This document shows positions 40,501 to 50,496 of a stretch of 64,000 bases of DNA, piece after piece. The notes under the pieces were generated by a model that saw only the letters and a list, made by a program, of their open reading frames with translations, did no database searches and was not told the DNA's origin. A program made the position numbers and the translations under genes. Positions within the stretch are counted from its first letter, which is position 1. Each line of letters begins with the position of its first letter. The DNA is from Pelodera strongyloides (taxonomy: Eukaryota; Nematoda; Chromadorea; Rhabditida; Rhabditidae): positions 1 through 64,000 of the forward strand of contig JAANDG010000534.1 in the NCBI GenBank assembly GCA_036852015.1, in the 5' to 3' direction.

Positions 40501-43500
40501 GATTGATTTTCCGAAAGGAAACTCGGCCAAATCCTCGTTCGGGATGGACTTTTTGGAAACGTTCCAATGCTTGGAGAAAACAAAAAAAAAACAGTATTAT
40601 GAATTAGCTTGCGAAAAACGTTCCCGCGCATATTTTTCAAATTTTCCATGCCAATTCATACTGTATTTTTTTCTCTCCAAGCATTAGAACGTTTCCAAAA
40701 TGTCCATTCCGAACGATGAATTTGCATGGTTTCCTTTCGGAAAATCAATCCCCTAAAAATTATAAAGAACTATTAGTAGAGAAAGTGACCTCTGTCACGG
40801 AGTCATGAAACTGACCAAGATTATAAACACTATGGTCTTATATACTAGCACTTGTTTATTGACCTTTTGGTCTCTGGAAATGTCATCATTAATGCGGATT
40901 GCACACGCTCACGCGACAATTGCACGGCTGCAAGCGCACCGACAGACAACAGACGAACAGACTACAGACTACACACAAGGGCAAAATATTGATTTTTAAA
41001 GGGATCAATCGGTCTAGTTTTGCTATTTCTGAATTTTGTCGAGCACGACGACAGTACGCCATTATATACATAAAGAATTGTTCACTTTTTGTGCGTTATA
41101 AAAAATTTAGTTAGGTTTTAGGTCCAGCGTATCATACGTATTACGTAAAGAGAAATTAGCATATAGCGGCCGCGCAGTCGCGACAGTCGTATGTGATAGA
41201 AGTTCAGATATCACCATTCCATAGCCTGTACCAATCAACACTCCATAGCCTGTACAGATAAGGATACGAAGAGAGACGCCGCAGAGGGTAGGGATACTGG
41301 GGTACACCTTGGACGGAAGCCAAATCACACTCTAGGCCAATGCCAAATGGTAAAAAACACACACTACATTTTCACACTAAACAAAATTTAATGATGCTGT
41401 TGTTAGACCACGCATTTAAAGTATTTGCTTTTTATTTTAGATCACTGATCTGTGAATATGTGCCAATGTGAATTCCACGGTATTACAGGGTATTCCACGG
41501 TATTCCACGGTATTCCAGGGTATTCCGCGGTTGCCCAGGTATTCCATGGTGGTGCCCGGTTTCCAGGGTCCAGGGTATTCCAAAGGTGACTTACCCGATA
41601 AGCCTTATACAGTGCGTCGCATAAGTATGTAGGCACCCCCAAATTTAACGATAAATATTTTGGACCAAAATTTTTTGAACAAATTTTACCACCACTAAAT
41701 CGACCATGGCGAAAAACCCGAGGACAATGAAAATTATAAAAAAATTCAACATTTTCAGTATTTTTCGACATTCAAACTGAAAAACAGCTGTTTCAAAAGT
41801 TTGTAGGCACTTCAGTAAAAAAACTTTTTATTAAAAAAAAAAACAGAATAATGAATGACAATATTCATTTAATAATCGGTGTGACCACCGTTATTCTTGG
41901 TGATGGCAAAAATCCGGTTCGGCAGAGAGTTGGTCAGGTTCTTGAGCAACTGAGCGTCCAGGCCGTTCCACGCTTGGAGTATTGCGGCTTTAAGGGTGGC
42001 AACTGTGTCGTAGGTACGATTATTATCGTAAATTTTCCGTACCAACAATCCCCAAAGATTCTCTATGGGATTGGCATCTGGAAAGCAAGCAGGCCAGTCC
42101 ATAACGTTAATCTGGTGCTGTTGAAAGAATGCCTTGGTGGATCTGCTCACGTGTATAGGCGCATTATATTGCTGGAGTTGCATTCTGTGCCCTGCTGGAC
42201 TCTGCAGAAACGGTAGAAAATTCTTCTGGAGCACTGCCTGATAATCCAAGGAGTTCATCCGAGTGGTAATAAACTCCAATGCCAGAACGCCATCATGATG
42301 AAACGCGGCCCAACCCATTACTGTGCCACCCCCAAAGCTCCTTTTCTGAAAGAAGAGCGGCTCCTTCCTGAGATCTCTCCAGTAGTGATGATTTCCATCG
42401 GGATCATCCAAATTAAACTTCTTTTCATCGCTGAAGATCACCTAAAGCATAACGAGAAACAAAAGTAAAATAAGCGATAAACAAGAATTACCTTAGACCA
42501 ATTCGTTGTCATGTTGTTCTGACAGAAACCGAGACGAGCGACTTTGTGAGCAGCCGTGATGCGAGGAGCTGGTTTCATTTTTGAACTCACTAGGTGAGGA
42601 CAGCGTTTAATGGTCCGCCAAACAGTACTCTTAGATGCAGTAGTTCCCAGATCAGATCGAAGTTCGTTGACTGACTTCGACGCATTAGAGGCAAGACGTC
42701 CTAACAGGCGATCTTCCTGAGCAGTGAATAAACGAGGACGACCAGTCCTCTTCTTACAGCCATAGGAATTGGGGTCTTTCAGGAATTTGTCGACCACGCC
42801 AGGAGACCGATGAATTGAGCCGCAATGGCCCGATTGCTAAGACCATCTTGATGTAGGGCCTCAATCTGGACGCATTCGTTGTTTGAGAGATGCTTACCAC
42901 TTGGCATTTTAGCAATAATGGCTCACATTATCACTAATACACATGACAATTGCAATTTATCCATTTCAGAGCAATTATAATAAAATAAATTAATAATACA
43001 ATTAACTAAAGTGGGTGCCTACAAACTTTTGAAACAGCTGTTTTTCGGTTTGAATGTCGTAAAATACTGAAAATGTTGAATTTTTTTATAATTTTCATTG
43101 TCTTCGGGTTTTTCGCCATGGTCAATTTAGTGGTGTAAAAATTTGTTCAAAAAATTTTCGTCCAAAATATTTATCGTTAAATTTGGGGGTGCCTACATAC
43201 TTATGCGACGCACTGTAGATACATGGAGTTTGTTTCAGTGGTATGCTTTGTATTGGTCAACCCCGTTACCCCGTCCCACCGCACGGTATGGCACTATACA
43301 TCTATGACCAAGTTGAATGAAATGCACTTGCGGGTCTGCCGCGATACTAGGGCAGTACACCTTTCCTGGCATATAGTGGAACATAGTTTGTATATGGGAA
43401 TCCAGTTATAGAATATGATTTTTGAAAACCACGTCCCATACCACTTTGTCTCTTCCTTCAGCTGGATCCCGATGGTGACCGCCCAATGGAGAAATTCCGC

Positions 43501-44443
43501 GAGGCGCAATCTGCCGTCAGAATGTATAAAGAAAGATTGGACAGACTCAAGTTGGACACTCTACAGAAGGTGGGCTTTATTTGGTGGTGTAGTGGATAGA
43601 GTCACTGCTCAGCCAATGGGTTGATGGTTCGATCCCCGCCAGCAGCGTAGAGTCAAAAAGTGTGTTATTGTGATGTTTGTTCTTTATTGCTCATAAATTA
43701 CTTGATAATTTTCAGGTGGACCTTCTGTCTGCCAGTCGCTCAAATCTTTTATCACATTTGTTGGGAAAGTAAGTGTTTTTTCTTTCAGCTCAACTACAAT
43801 ACAAAACAAAACGAATTGAAATAAATAAATAATTTTAACTAATGCAAAATACAATATTGGAAAATTTATATGGAAATCCATTTTTTACATATCATAAACT
43901 GTCTTCAATTTCAGATATTTGGAGACGTTGGTGTTGTTCTACAGTAAGACAGCCAAGGCGTACACTGCACTATCCGCCAACTTATCTGTCTATAATCACT
44001 ATGATTTTGAGATACTAACCGTGAGTTGTTGTTCTGCTATGGAAATGGTCACAGTAAGAGTTCCCGCATGCGCGCGCAGATACGTCGCGATGTGGGTTGC
44101 GCTTTATTGCTATGGCTTGTGAAACGGTGTGCAATCTGGCTGTGTGCAAAGACCCACTTGTGCGCGTTAGCCACGCTGCTCGCATCCTAATTTTCTAATT
44201 GGGGACCTTCAAATTTCACCAAGTGTAATATTCGAACAAATATATTCGAACAAAAAGTTTTCGAGCCTATACTCCTTTTTCAATCGCCAATCGATAACAT
44301 TTCAGGATCTCATTGAACCATCACGTAAATTGGCCCAAAAGATTCGACAAGAGAGCATAGAGCAGGAGGAGATCAGACGGAAGAGTGAGGCAGACACCGA
44401 GGAAAAAGTTGACGAAAAGTAGGTTGTGGTGCTTGTTTCAAGA

Positions 44444-44479
<36 letters not shown>

Positions 44480-44608
44480 CACACCACACACACACACACA
44501 CAACACACACCACACACACAAAAACACACAACAACACACAAACAAACAACACACACCACACCACACCCACACAAAAACCCCACAACCACAAACACACACA
44601 CACAACAA

Positions 44609-44669
<61 letters not shown>

Positions 44670-46331
44670 CAATGTACGGTAGTGTTAGTCCACGGTAGAA
44701 GTGTTCCTGTCTATGGTATACGTTCGATTCCCATCAGCGGGTGACGTTATTTATAAAGAGAATGTGAACTGATTATGGTGTGCGGCGAAAAAAACTACGA
44801 AGTGCGCCAAGCCAAGAGTACAGTCGTCGCGCCAGGCTGTCGCCGCACACTATCCGGGGTTCATCGTGCAGAGTTCTGGTCTGGCGCAGGAAAGGAGAAA
44901 TGTTTAAAGCGGTACGGCACGTGGTTTTAGGAAATATTAATTTTTAGTCTCGTTTCCCTGGAGGATGAAGTGGATGAATCTCTTCATAAATATTTATTCG
45001 GAAGGGAATCCCCAATAGATGAAGAGAGAGTGGCGGAGGAAGAGAGGACAGACAGTCCTCTCATAGAAGAGGAATCGAGGAGAGACGCAGACGAACAAAG
45101 GGGATCAGAGACACCATTTGTAAGTAGACATGTATTCATTATATTGTAATTTTCTGGGTATCGTTCTCTTGTATACGCAATGGAAGAGGACATTTAGTCC
45201 TTTTTATCATTTTCATCACCGCAGTGTAATTAATACCTCCAGCAAAAATACCCGATTTTACATATATTTCCGAAAAATAGTTTCACTTCAGAAAATAACG
45301 GTCGGTCCGCTGCCGGTGCGATTTGATGCAACACAACTGGCTCCACGCCTACCACCGCCTCCGACGTCGCAAGGTAAAAATATAAGAAATAAATGAATAT
45401 TTTACGCTACTCAGCGTGTTCTTTTAACATATCTTTATATTCACGATTTCAAAGCATACGACTTGTTTCGCATAGAATAAAACGAGGGTTTCCTAGCTTC
45501 AACCTTCAACGCAAGTTCGCTACTTCGATCGTTCTCCGCAAATATAGGTTGCACGTTACATGTTCGCGTACAAGTCGTACAAGTCAATTGACTTGTTCTC
45601 TCTTCAATTGAGTGATATGATGACCCCACAACTAATAATATTTCCCAACATTACTTCTCACGAGCTGAGTACCACACTCACAAACAAAACTGAAAAATTA
45701 GTGAGATGAGGACCCATGAAAAAAGGCACAAGTAAGTCGAAATAAGTGGATTTATAATGTTTCAAACGACTATTCCAGGAGTTCCAGTGGCAGGACCATC
45801 CAAATCGCATATATTCGATCTTTTGAGTCTTTCCTCCGCAAAACAACAGAACCATTTCCCCAATCCCTTTGATGGAGGAACAACACAAGTCAATAATGTA
45901 TGTTTTGAAAGCGAAATGCCGGCTGGTTTTTTAAACGCATCGTGGACAATTGAATTCTTACGTAATTATGCTAATTTGCTCGATTTTTTATTCTATTTTA
46001 TGTTCATTTGCATACGCTGCATAAGAATGCTGGTGTACTCAATGTGTTTCAAAAACCAGTCGGTATTTCGCTTTAAAGGGGTAGGACCACAAATCGAATT
46101 TTATTTTCTTCCTAATATACCCATGCTCTGGCATGAGTTTGCTAATGTTTACAATGTTTGGGTATGTCTTTTGAACACTCAATTTCTGGAAATATTTGTA
46201 AATTCAGGAGATATGAGCTCTGACTTTGGTAAAGTGAATCCCAAAAATCACTCAATTTTCCGTCGTTTTTTCAGGATTGGGCTCTGCTTCTATCACAATG
46301 CGACGCTCAGAATTCAATGGACCTGATATAA
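31554..46331 (+). CDS. ICA1: Islet cell autoantigen 1 / ICA69 homologue (arfaptin-homology BAR protein)
   Basis: A peripheral membrane protein of Golgi and secretory vesicles, a known partner of PICK1 and Rab2. About 14 exons. The AH/BAR domain runs from MNFDRFLDKIEEGTAVKLKK (31,725) through KLTLFHSLRDTCEQLL, GRALMFSSHQRAAI (about 32,690), YRGSLLWMKQTSEE (33,208) and LDPDGDRPMEKFREAQ (43,461) to VDLLSASRSNLLSHLLGKY and YFYSKTAKAY-like sequence (43,920-44,020). The acidic C-terminal part includes RFDATQLAPRLPPPP and ends DWALLLSQCDAQNSMDLI. The ATG is 1 nt after the acceptor attcttttcag. All introns are below 1 kb except 33,239-43,460. The AATAAA at 46,363 is 31 nt past the stop. The match to ICA1 over the BAR region is strong. 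Confidence 0.95.
33289..33390 (+). repeat. Minisatellite of TGGAATACCC-type units
   Basis: Repeats of GGAATACCCTGG with variants. The flank GGCTTATTGGGTAAGACACC also occurs, inverted, at 41,590. Confidence 0.7.
34952..35042 (+). repeat. 91-bp direct repeat, copy 1
   Basis: Identical by eye to 37,612-37,702. It immediately precedes the foldback arm. Confidence 0.85.
35044..35657. repeat. Long inverted repeat (foldback), about 200-bp arms
   Basis: Arms 35,044-35,243 and 35,462-35,657 are close inverted copies, including CTAGACCGATTGATCCC. A third partial copy lies at 40,988-41,106. In the large ICA1 intron. Confidence 0.8.
35780..36345. mobile_element. MITE, family with ends TAGCCCGTATTCTCGG, long copy
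   Basis: Left TAGCCCGTATTCTCGGGC and right GCCCGAGAATACGGGCTA are inverted. A 153-bp relative lies at 46,448. No coding capacity. Confidence 0.75.
37612..37702 (+). repeat. 91-bp direct repeat, copy 2
   Basis: Same 91 bases as 34,952-35,042. The flanks differ on both sides. Confidence 0.85.
37915..38078. repeat. Repeat with an inverted partner at 39,794
   Basis: About 160 bp rich in CGGTCCG/CGAGTACTCGG-like words. The reverse complement recurs at 39,794-39,950 with roughly 90% identity by eye. Confidence 0.65.
38776..38905. mobile_element. Short palindromic element, ends AGGTCGTATTC
   Basis: AGGTCGTATTCACCAC with GATTCCCTTGGGGAA at the left, mirrored by ATTCCCTTGGGGAATTG and AAATACGACCT at the right. 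In the large ICA1 intron, just beyond the antisense exon. Confidence 0.65.
38958..39191 (-). CDS. Isolated antisense exon inside the ICA1 intron, HTH-like, partial
   Basis: A 78-codon open exon that starts MSKPRRHQKMVARWK 1 nt after an acceptor-like ccagatag and ends SKTE at a perfect donor (GAG/gtaagt). The protein is basic, with KKKGITRRKLSNAFANRR and SAYDEAAKQFNISKTE. The last part could be a helix-turn-helix. I see no certain second exon downstream, though an open stretch at 38,640-38,763 is possible. It may be a nested gene, a captured fragment, or part of a mobile element. Function unknown. Confidence 0.35.
39428..39776 (+). repeat. tRNA-derived SINE-like element
   Basis: The head has a box A-like GTGGCTCACTGG and a box B GGGTTCGAATCCC 40 nt later, the internal RNA polymerase III promoter. 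The acceptor stem does not pair, so it is not a tRNA gene. A body of about 270 bp follows. The 5' flank (cttggtacgaaaccagaacaag) also occurs at 34,286, so a larger repeat unit may exist. Confidence 0.55.
39794..39950. repeat. Inverted partner of the repeat at 37,915
   Basis: See 37,915-38,078. The pair encloses the antisense exon and the SINE-like element. Confidence 0.65.
40013..40082 (+). repeat. tRNA-like sequence in the large ICA1 intron
   Basis: GTGTGGATAGCGCAGTG followed by GGTTCGAATCC has A-box and B-box spacing but does not fold as a functional tRNA. Likely a SINE head. Confidence 0.35.
40487..40755. mobile_element. Palindromic MITE, ends GGATTGATTTTCCGAAAGG
   Basis: Arms of about 115 bp meet in the middle: GGATTGATTTTCCGAAAGG at 40,500 and CCTTTCGGAAAATCAATCC near 40,732. 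In the large ICA1 intron. Confidence 0.75.
41478..41611 (-). repeat. Inverted copy of the GGAATACCC minisatellite
   Basis: GGTATTCCACGGTATTCC units ending in the inverted flank GGTGACTTACCCGATAAGCC, directly beside the Tc1/mariner element. Confidence 0.7.
41610..43215 (-). mobile_element. Tc1/mariner-type transposon with long terminal inverted repeats
   Basis: Ends CAGTGCGTCGCATAAG and its complement, flanked by TA on both sides. The terminal inverted repeats are about 205 bp long (41,610-41,812 and 43,010-43,215) and differ at few positions. It lies in the ICA1 intron, directly next to a minisatellite block. Confidence 0.92.
41869..42907 (-). pseudogene. Tc3/Tc1-like transposase, frameshifted and with a catalytic Asp replaced
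   Basis: Two coding parts separated by a 53-bp intron (about 42,438-42,490, WSK/VIFSDEKK). The N-terminal HTH part begins MPSGKHLSNNECVQIEALHQ and continues with RTGRPRLFTAQEDRLLGRL. The DDE domain follows with VIFSDEKKFNLDDPDG (first Asp), QQYNAPIH and PDANPIENLWG (third acidic residue). At QQYNAPIH the family has an Asp where this copy has Tyr (codon at 42,166-42,168). A one-base shift near 42,815 breaks the frame after AIAAQ. The copy should not make an active enzyme. Confidence 0.88.
43574..43652 (+). repeat. tRNA-like sequence in an ICA1 intron
   Basis: GGTGTAGTGGATAGAG resembles box A and GGTTCGATCCC resembles box B, but the arms do not fold as a tRNA. It starts a few bases after the ICA1 splice donor. 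Probably a SINE head or tRNA relic. Confidence 0.35.
44443..44665 (+). repeat. (CA)n microsatellite in an ICA1 intron
   Basis: About 220 bp of CA repeats with interruptions, starting about 25 bp after an ICA1 splice donor. Long ORFs across it are low-complexity artefacts. Confidence 0.95.
45906..46076. mobile_element. Palindromic MITE, TTAA family
   Basis: In the last ICA1 intron. The left end is worn (GAAAGCGAAATGCC), the right end is GGTATTTCGCTTTAA. Confidence 0.85.
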
Positions 46332-46362
46332 ATGAACTATCTTTATTCTTCAGAATAATGTA

Positions 46363-46368
46363 AATAAA
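46363..46368 (+). terminator. ICA1 polyadenylation signal
   Basis: AATAAA 31 nt after the ICA1 stop codon. Confidence 0.65.
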
Positions 46369-46447
46369 AGATTTTTAAAATTGTGTTTGGCACATACAAC
46401 AAGCTCAAAACTTTATTTTAATTATTGGCCGAGGGAGAGATCATTAT

Positions 46448-46600
46448 TAGCCCGTATTCTCGGTCGGGTCGACGGAAACGTTCCGTTTGGGAAATCCTTT
46501 GTATGCAAATTTCTCGACAATCTAGACTAGCTGGAGGAAAAATTTGCATACGAATGAGCTCCCAAACGGAACATTCCCGTCGACCCGAGAATACGGGCTA
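46448..46600. mobile_element. MITE, family with ends TAGCCCGTATTCTCGG, short copy
   Basis: Near-perfect palindrome with arms of about 50 bp. Between the convergent ICA1 and F-box genes. Confidence 0.78.
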
Positions 46601-46850
46601 TTGTTTATTCCAATCACCACTCTTCATGTTTTGTACTGATTGAGAGGAGATATTTCATCGATTGCACTTCCAAACGAAGGCATTCGCCATCCAAACGCTG
46701 AAGTGTTCTGTTTTAAAACCATATACAATTTGAATATTACAGTACTCTTGTGAAAGACATGCATGCCGCAAACTGTCGGATGCTGGATGCTGGGCGGTAC
46801 AGCTATTTATCATTCTATAACCCGGTGTACAGTAATTAAACAGAAAAATC

Positions 46851-49712
46851 TCACACCTCGATAATAAATGCGTTGCTGTGGTCAACGTCAAACGGAATCC
46901 CTCGAAAAACCTAAACACCAACGTGATTACCTATTCCATAGTATTATTCTTAGCCTGTAGTCAATAGTAATCAAAAAGAAATCGGTATTCAGTACGTAAT
47001 CATTGCTTTGACCAATTAACGTGAATAGTATTCAGCGGAATAGCATTACAAATACTTATTAACTATAACGATATATAACGGTTGATTTTTGAAACGTATG
47101 TTATACAACTTCGATTCCAAATGTTGTATAAAGATAAAGTGATAAAGTGAACCGGGTTGTATACCAGGGAATAATATTAGAAAAAACTCGCCGAGACACT
47201 AAACGAGAATGGCGTGTCCAACATACGTTTCAAAACCAGCTGTTATATCGCTTTAACATACCTCTTCCTTATTAAAGTGATGCGTATCCGCCGCGATTAT
47301 GAATCCCGTGGTTCCGTTGCCGATACGCGCTCGGCTTTCCCAAAACTCCTCAAAGAAAACTCATTGCGATTATCCAAATGAACCAGGATGAAATCTAATG
47401 CACACGTTAGAATTGTACTACCAATAGTTTTGAGCCTCAAAACCATGTGTTAGCAATAAGCGAGGCTTATTTGATGCCTACATTATGATTTACCATAATT
47501 GGGCTTCTCTCTTTTTGCCGTTAGTCGGGAGTCTAAGAGTCTATGTATTAGGCACAACGGAGAGTTCATCGGGTAAAAGCTCCCAGAGAATAGTATCACA
47601 CTTTTGAAATCTGATTAATTCTAATAACCAACCTCCACAATTGTTCTCAAGTAATTGTTTGTTATCTGACAGTAGGCATCTATTCGCAATTGGCAGGCTT
47701 TCAAAGCCAGGAGGTCAGAGTCAGTCAACGAGAGTGTCAGACCATCAGAATCCAAGACTTGTAGGGACACACTACATGAAGCACGGCGCACACCTAAAAG
47801 GCGCGTTCTGCATACATATTCACTTTAAGAAATATTGTTTATTGTGAGATAAATGATTCTGATTCTAGTTGTAAATATCTTATAAGGAACTTCTTATAAA
47901 GAACTGACAACCCAAATATGTAACTTACTGGGTAAGCGCAGATATTCTTCCGTTATACTTTGTTGTAGAAGGGAAATTGTCACACTTTTGCTCAAACGGA
48001 TACTATTCAAGAGGTCGATGATCAGTGCGCTATTCACTGGCTTCAGGTCCTCTGAAATAGATTAAATGTAGAAAGGGAGAGACAAAACGGGAAATAGTCC
48101 CAATAGTTTCATTACCCTTATTTCTAAACGTTCCTCACTAAAGCTCACAAGAAGTACAGTTGTGGTGTAAACCAGAGTATCGGAACATATCGATTATTGG
48201 CCTTAGCTACACAAAATATTGATCAATCAATAAACGTACCTAAACTAACGTGTTGCACCGTCGTCTTATTTCTCATGAAAGAGGAAGAGAGGATGGGATA
48301 CAACCAAATAGGGCAGTCTGTCTGCAAACATATTCAGAGTACCACGGATGAAACTCACAATCAGCACCATCGCCGCACACAAAAAGAGAATCTGCAGGAG
48401 GTGCGCGGAACCGTGTTCAAATCCAGTTGTCGTACCTACGCCGCACCTTTTGTGGCGGTGCGGCAGTTACGCCACAGGTACGCCACGGGTGCGCCATATA
48501 ATCTGCAGGCACCTTTGGCAAACCCTCTCTTTGTGCGCGGCGATGGCGCGGAATTTCGCGTTGACACAAGAGCGGCGGAACGCAGTGAGGTCAAACTCTC
48601 TCGCTGTATGTATAAGTTACAAAAATATACTGACTATTAGTAAATCAGCAATGTTGCTTCTCGAAAGAAATCGATCTAGTAATACACTGGCAACTTCTGT
48701 GAAATGATCCGTATAGACAGGAGTGAACTGAAAAAAAAAAGATAAACATTACCGTAACTTTATTGCATAGTCAAATACAGTAACTATAGGGGCCCCGCGG
48801 AAAACGTACTTTCATTAGGATTAGGGTACTGTATTTGCTTCAGAAAACAACTATAATTCTTCAGCTAATAAATAAATGAACGGACGTGGTAAGTTAGAAA
48901 TGGTTGTTGCTCGTCTTCAGAATCCTCTATATTCTCCTGTATGACTTTGTCCTTCAAGAACAATTCAGTGCAATAACATGAAGTTCCCCGGTTGACGGGC
49001 AGAAAGCGAAATATCGAAAAGGCCACCGATGATTCAATCTAAACGCATTAATTGAATTAAGTATTGGTACTTTAGCCATTTCTACTATGCTATGAAAGCT
49101 CATTTCGTTGTATTAGGCTACATACTCTCTCAATGTTGCGACATCATAGTTGGATACATGTCACAATCAGACTATTACTCTACGGAGGGCAGTTTAAATT
49201 TTAAATTTGTTTTACGCTTCAAGAGCGTGCACCTTTATTCAAGGGTTTATTCAAGGTTATTCAAGGTATTCAAGGTATTCAAGGATTCAAGGGGACAGGC
49301 ATTCAATTGCTTATGAAACATCCTGATCGACCTACCACCTATCGACCTAAGTATCGAATCGACCTACGCGACCAACAGACCTACAGTATACCACATGATA
49401 TACTACCGTATACTACACTATGTAAGTCAACGACCTAAAGGCCAACAGATCTACAGTATACTACAGAATATACTACCGTATAGTAGTCGACGACCTAAAT
49501 TTTCATATTCACGGAACGACGGAACCCACCTGATTGTATTTCACATACAGATCGCACACCACTTTCTGCAGTCGATTTGAATAGATATGTATAAGACGGT
49601 CGAACATCCTGCTAACTCTTTGCATCTTTATCACTGATTGTGCATCCATACGAGATAGGATATTGATTAGAACCAGTTCGGGAAGTTCGGACAAACTACT
49701 AATAGACGACAT
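46851..49712 (-). CDS. F-box protein
   Basis: A probable substrate adaptor of SCF ubiquitin ligases. Seven exons (about 49712-49532, 49037-48890, 48727-48668, 48053-47937, 47761-47635, 47348-47265 and 46909-46851). The start MSSISSLSELPELVLINILS follows an acceptor (tttcatttgcag) with no nucleotide in between. The F-box covers about residues 5-50 (LPELVLINILSRMDAQSV, MQRVSRMFDRLI). The rest has FRFLPVNRGTSCYC, SALIIDLLNSIRL, SDGLTLSLTDSDLLALKACQ and ends FRGIPFDVDHSNAFIIEV. No WD40 or leucine-rich repeats are seen, so the substrate side is unknown. The donor after the second exon is the weakest splice call. Confidence 0.75.
47065..47256. mobile_element. Variant palindromic MITE
   Basis: Inner inverted repeats TTTTTGAAACGTATGTT and AACATACGTTTCAAAAC, right end CGCTTTAAC. 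A subfamily close to the copy at 25,273. Just beyond an F-box gene exon. Confidence 0.65.
48369..48543. mobile_element. GC-rich MITE, family with ends TCGCCGCACACAAAAAG
   Basis: Second copy of the element at 28,776. Lies in an intron of the F-box gene. Confidence 0.65.
49222..49292 (+). repeat. TATTCAAGG minisatellite
   Basis: Several units of TTATTCAAGG or TATTCAAGG in an F-box gene intron. Confidence 0.7.
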
Positions 49713-50496
49713 CTGCAAATGAAATATGTCATATCCCCAGACCCTAGTCATATGGTGGCATAGCAAAGTACTTGATGTGAGCGCCCACGGCGCCAGGCCT
49801 GAGCGACCACACCAATCGTGCGTACTCAAATTATATAAAGGTAAGTGAAATACACCCAACATACAGTATACCACCCAGCCTGCTCTGAAACATTCAACTT
49901 TTTTTTACCAATTCCCGTTTATGAACGCTGTTCTCGTGGCTATCTTTTAAAGTAAGGTGGTATGCAGCACTGTTTAACGTCAGACGAAGTCTAGACTATT
50001 CAAAACTATTCCGCAAAACTTATATCAGGAGAAACCATTGGTCGTTAGTCGTTATATTGTATACAAGGACCTGGTATCATACTAAACACGCCGAAGAGAT
50101 CATTTATTAGCAAATATAACAACTTAACAAAGTGAGCAATGCTCAATGCACAGGTAGGAAATAAATAAATAATAAATTTCACATACAATCTTTTTACGGA
50201 TTCGTTCAGCTACACTGATGAAACACAGAACAACAATTCGCGAACAAAATATACACAGTTCCACCATTCAGATATGTAAAATATACAGATTCATATTGAG
50301 ATGAACAGAAAAATTAATAAAAGAGACAACCGAATTTCGTAATAAACACCAGAACATGATATACCAATCTGCAACAAGTAAACACTTGAAACTAATAATT
50401 TAAAGTGGGGAATGTCCATCAAAAAAAGTCACAGGCATGCTAATTATAATGAACGCAAGTTACACTGAAGATGTAAACCACAAATTACTTAGAAGA
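49713..50496. other. Intergenic region between HMG20 and F-box genes
   Basis: About 785 bp, AT-rich, no gene. TTTATT at 50,103 is a candidate HMG20 poly(A) signal on the minus strand. Confidence 0.45.

Larger units (their letters stand above)
33239..43460 (+). other. 10.2-kb repeat-filled intron of ICA1
   Basis: Donor GAAGAG/gtgagc at 33,238 and acceptor ttccttcag before 43,461 join SEE to LDPDGDRP in frame. The intron holds minisatellites, at least five inverted-repeat elements, a Tc1/mariner-type element, SINE-like sequence and one antisense exon-like stretch. No other ICA1 exon is needed or seen in it. Confidence 0.85.
46332..46850. other. Short intergenic region between convergent ICA1 and F-box genes
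   Basis: About 520 bp with the ICA1 poly(A) signal and one MITE. A TTTATT at 46,412 could serve the F-box gene. Confidence 0.5.

Noticed and set aside
44302..44744. Cys/Val- and His/Thr-rich ORFs
   Set aside because: Translations of the (CA)n microsatellite.
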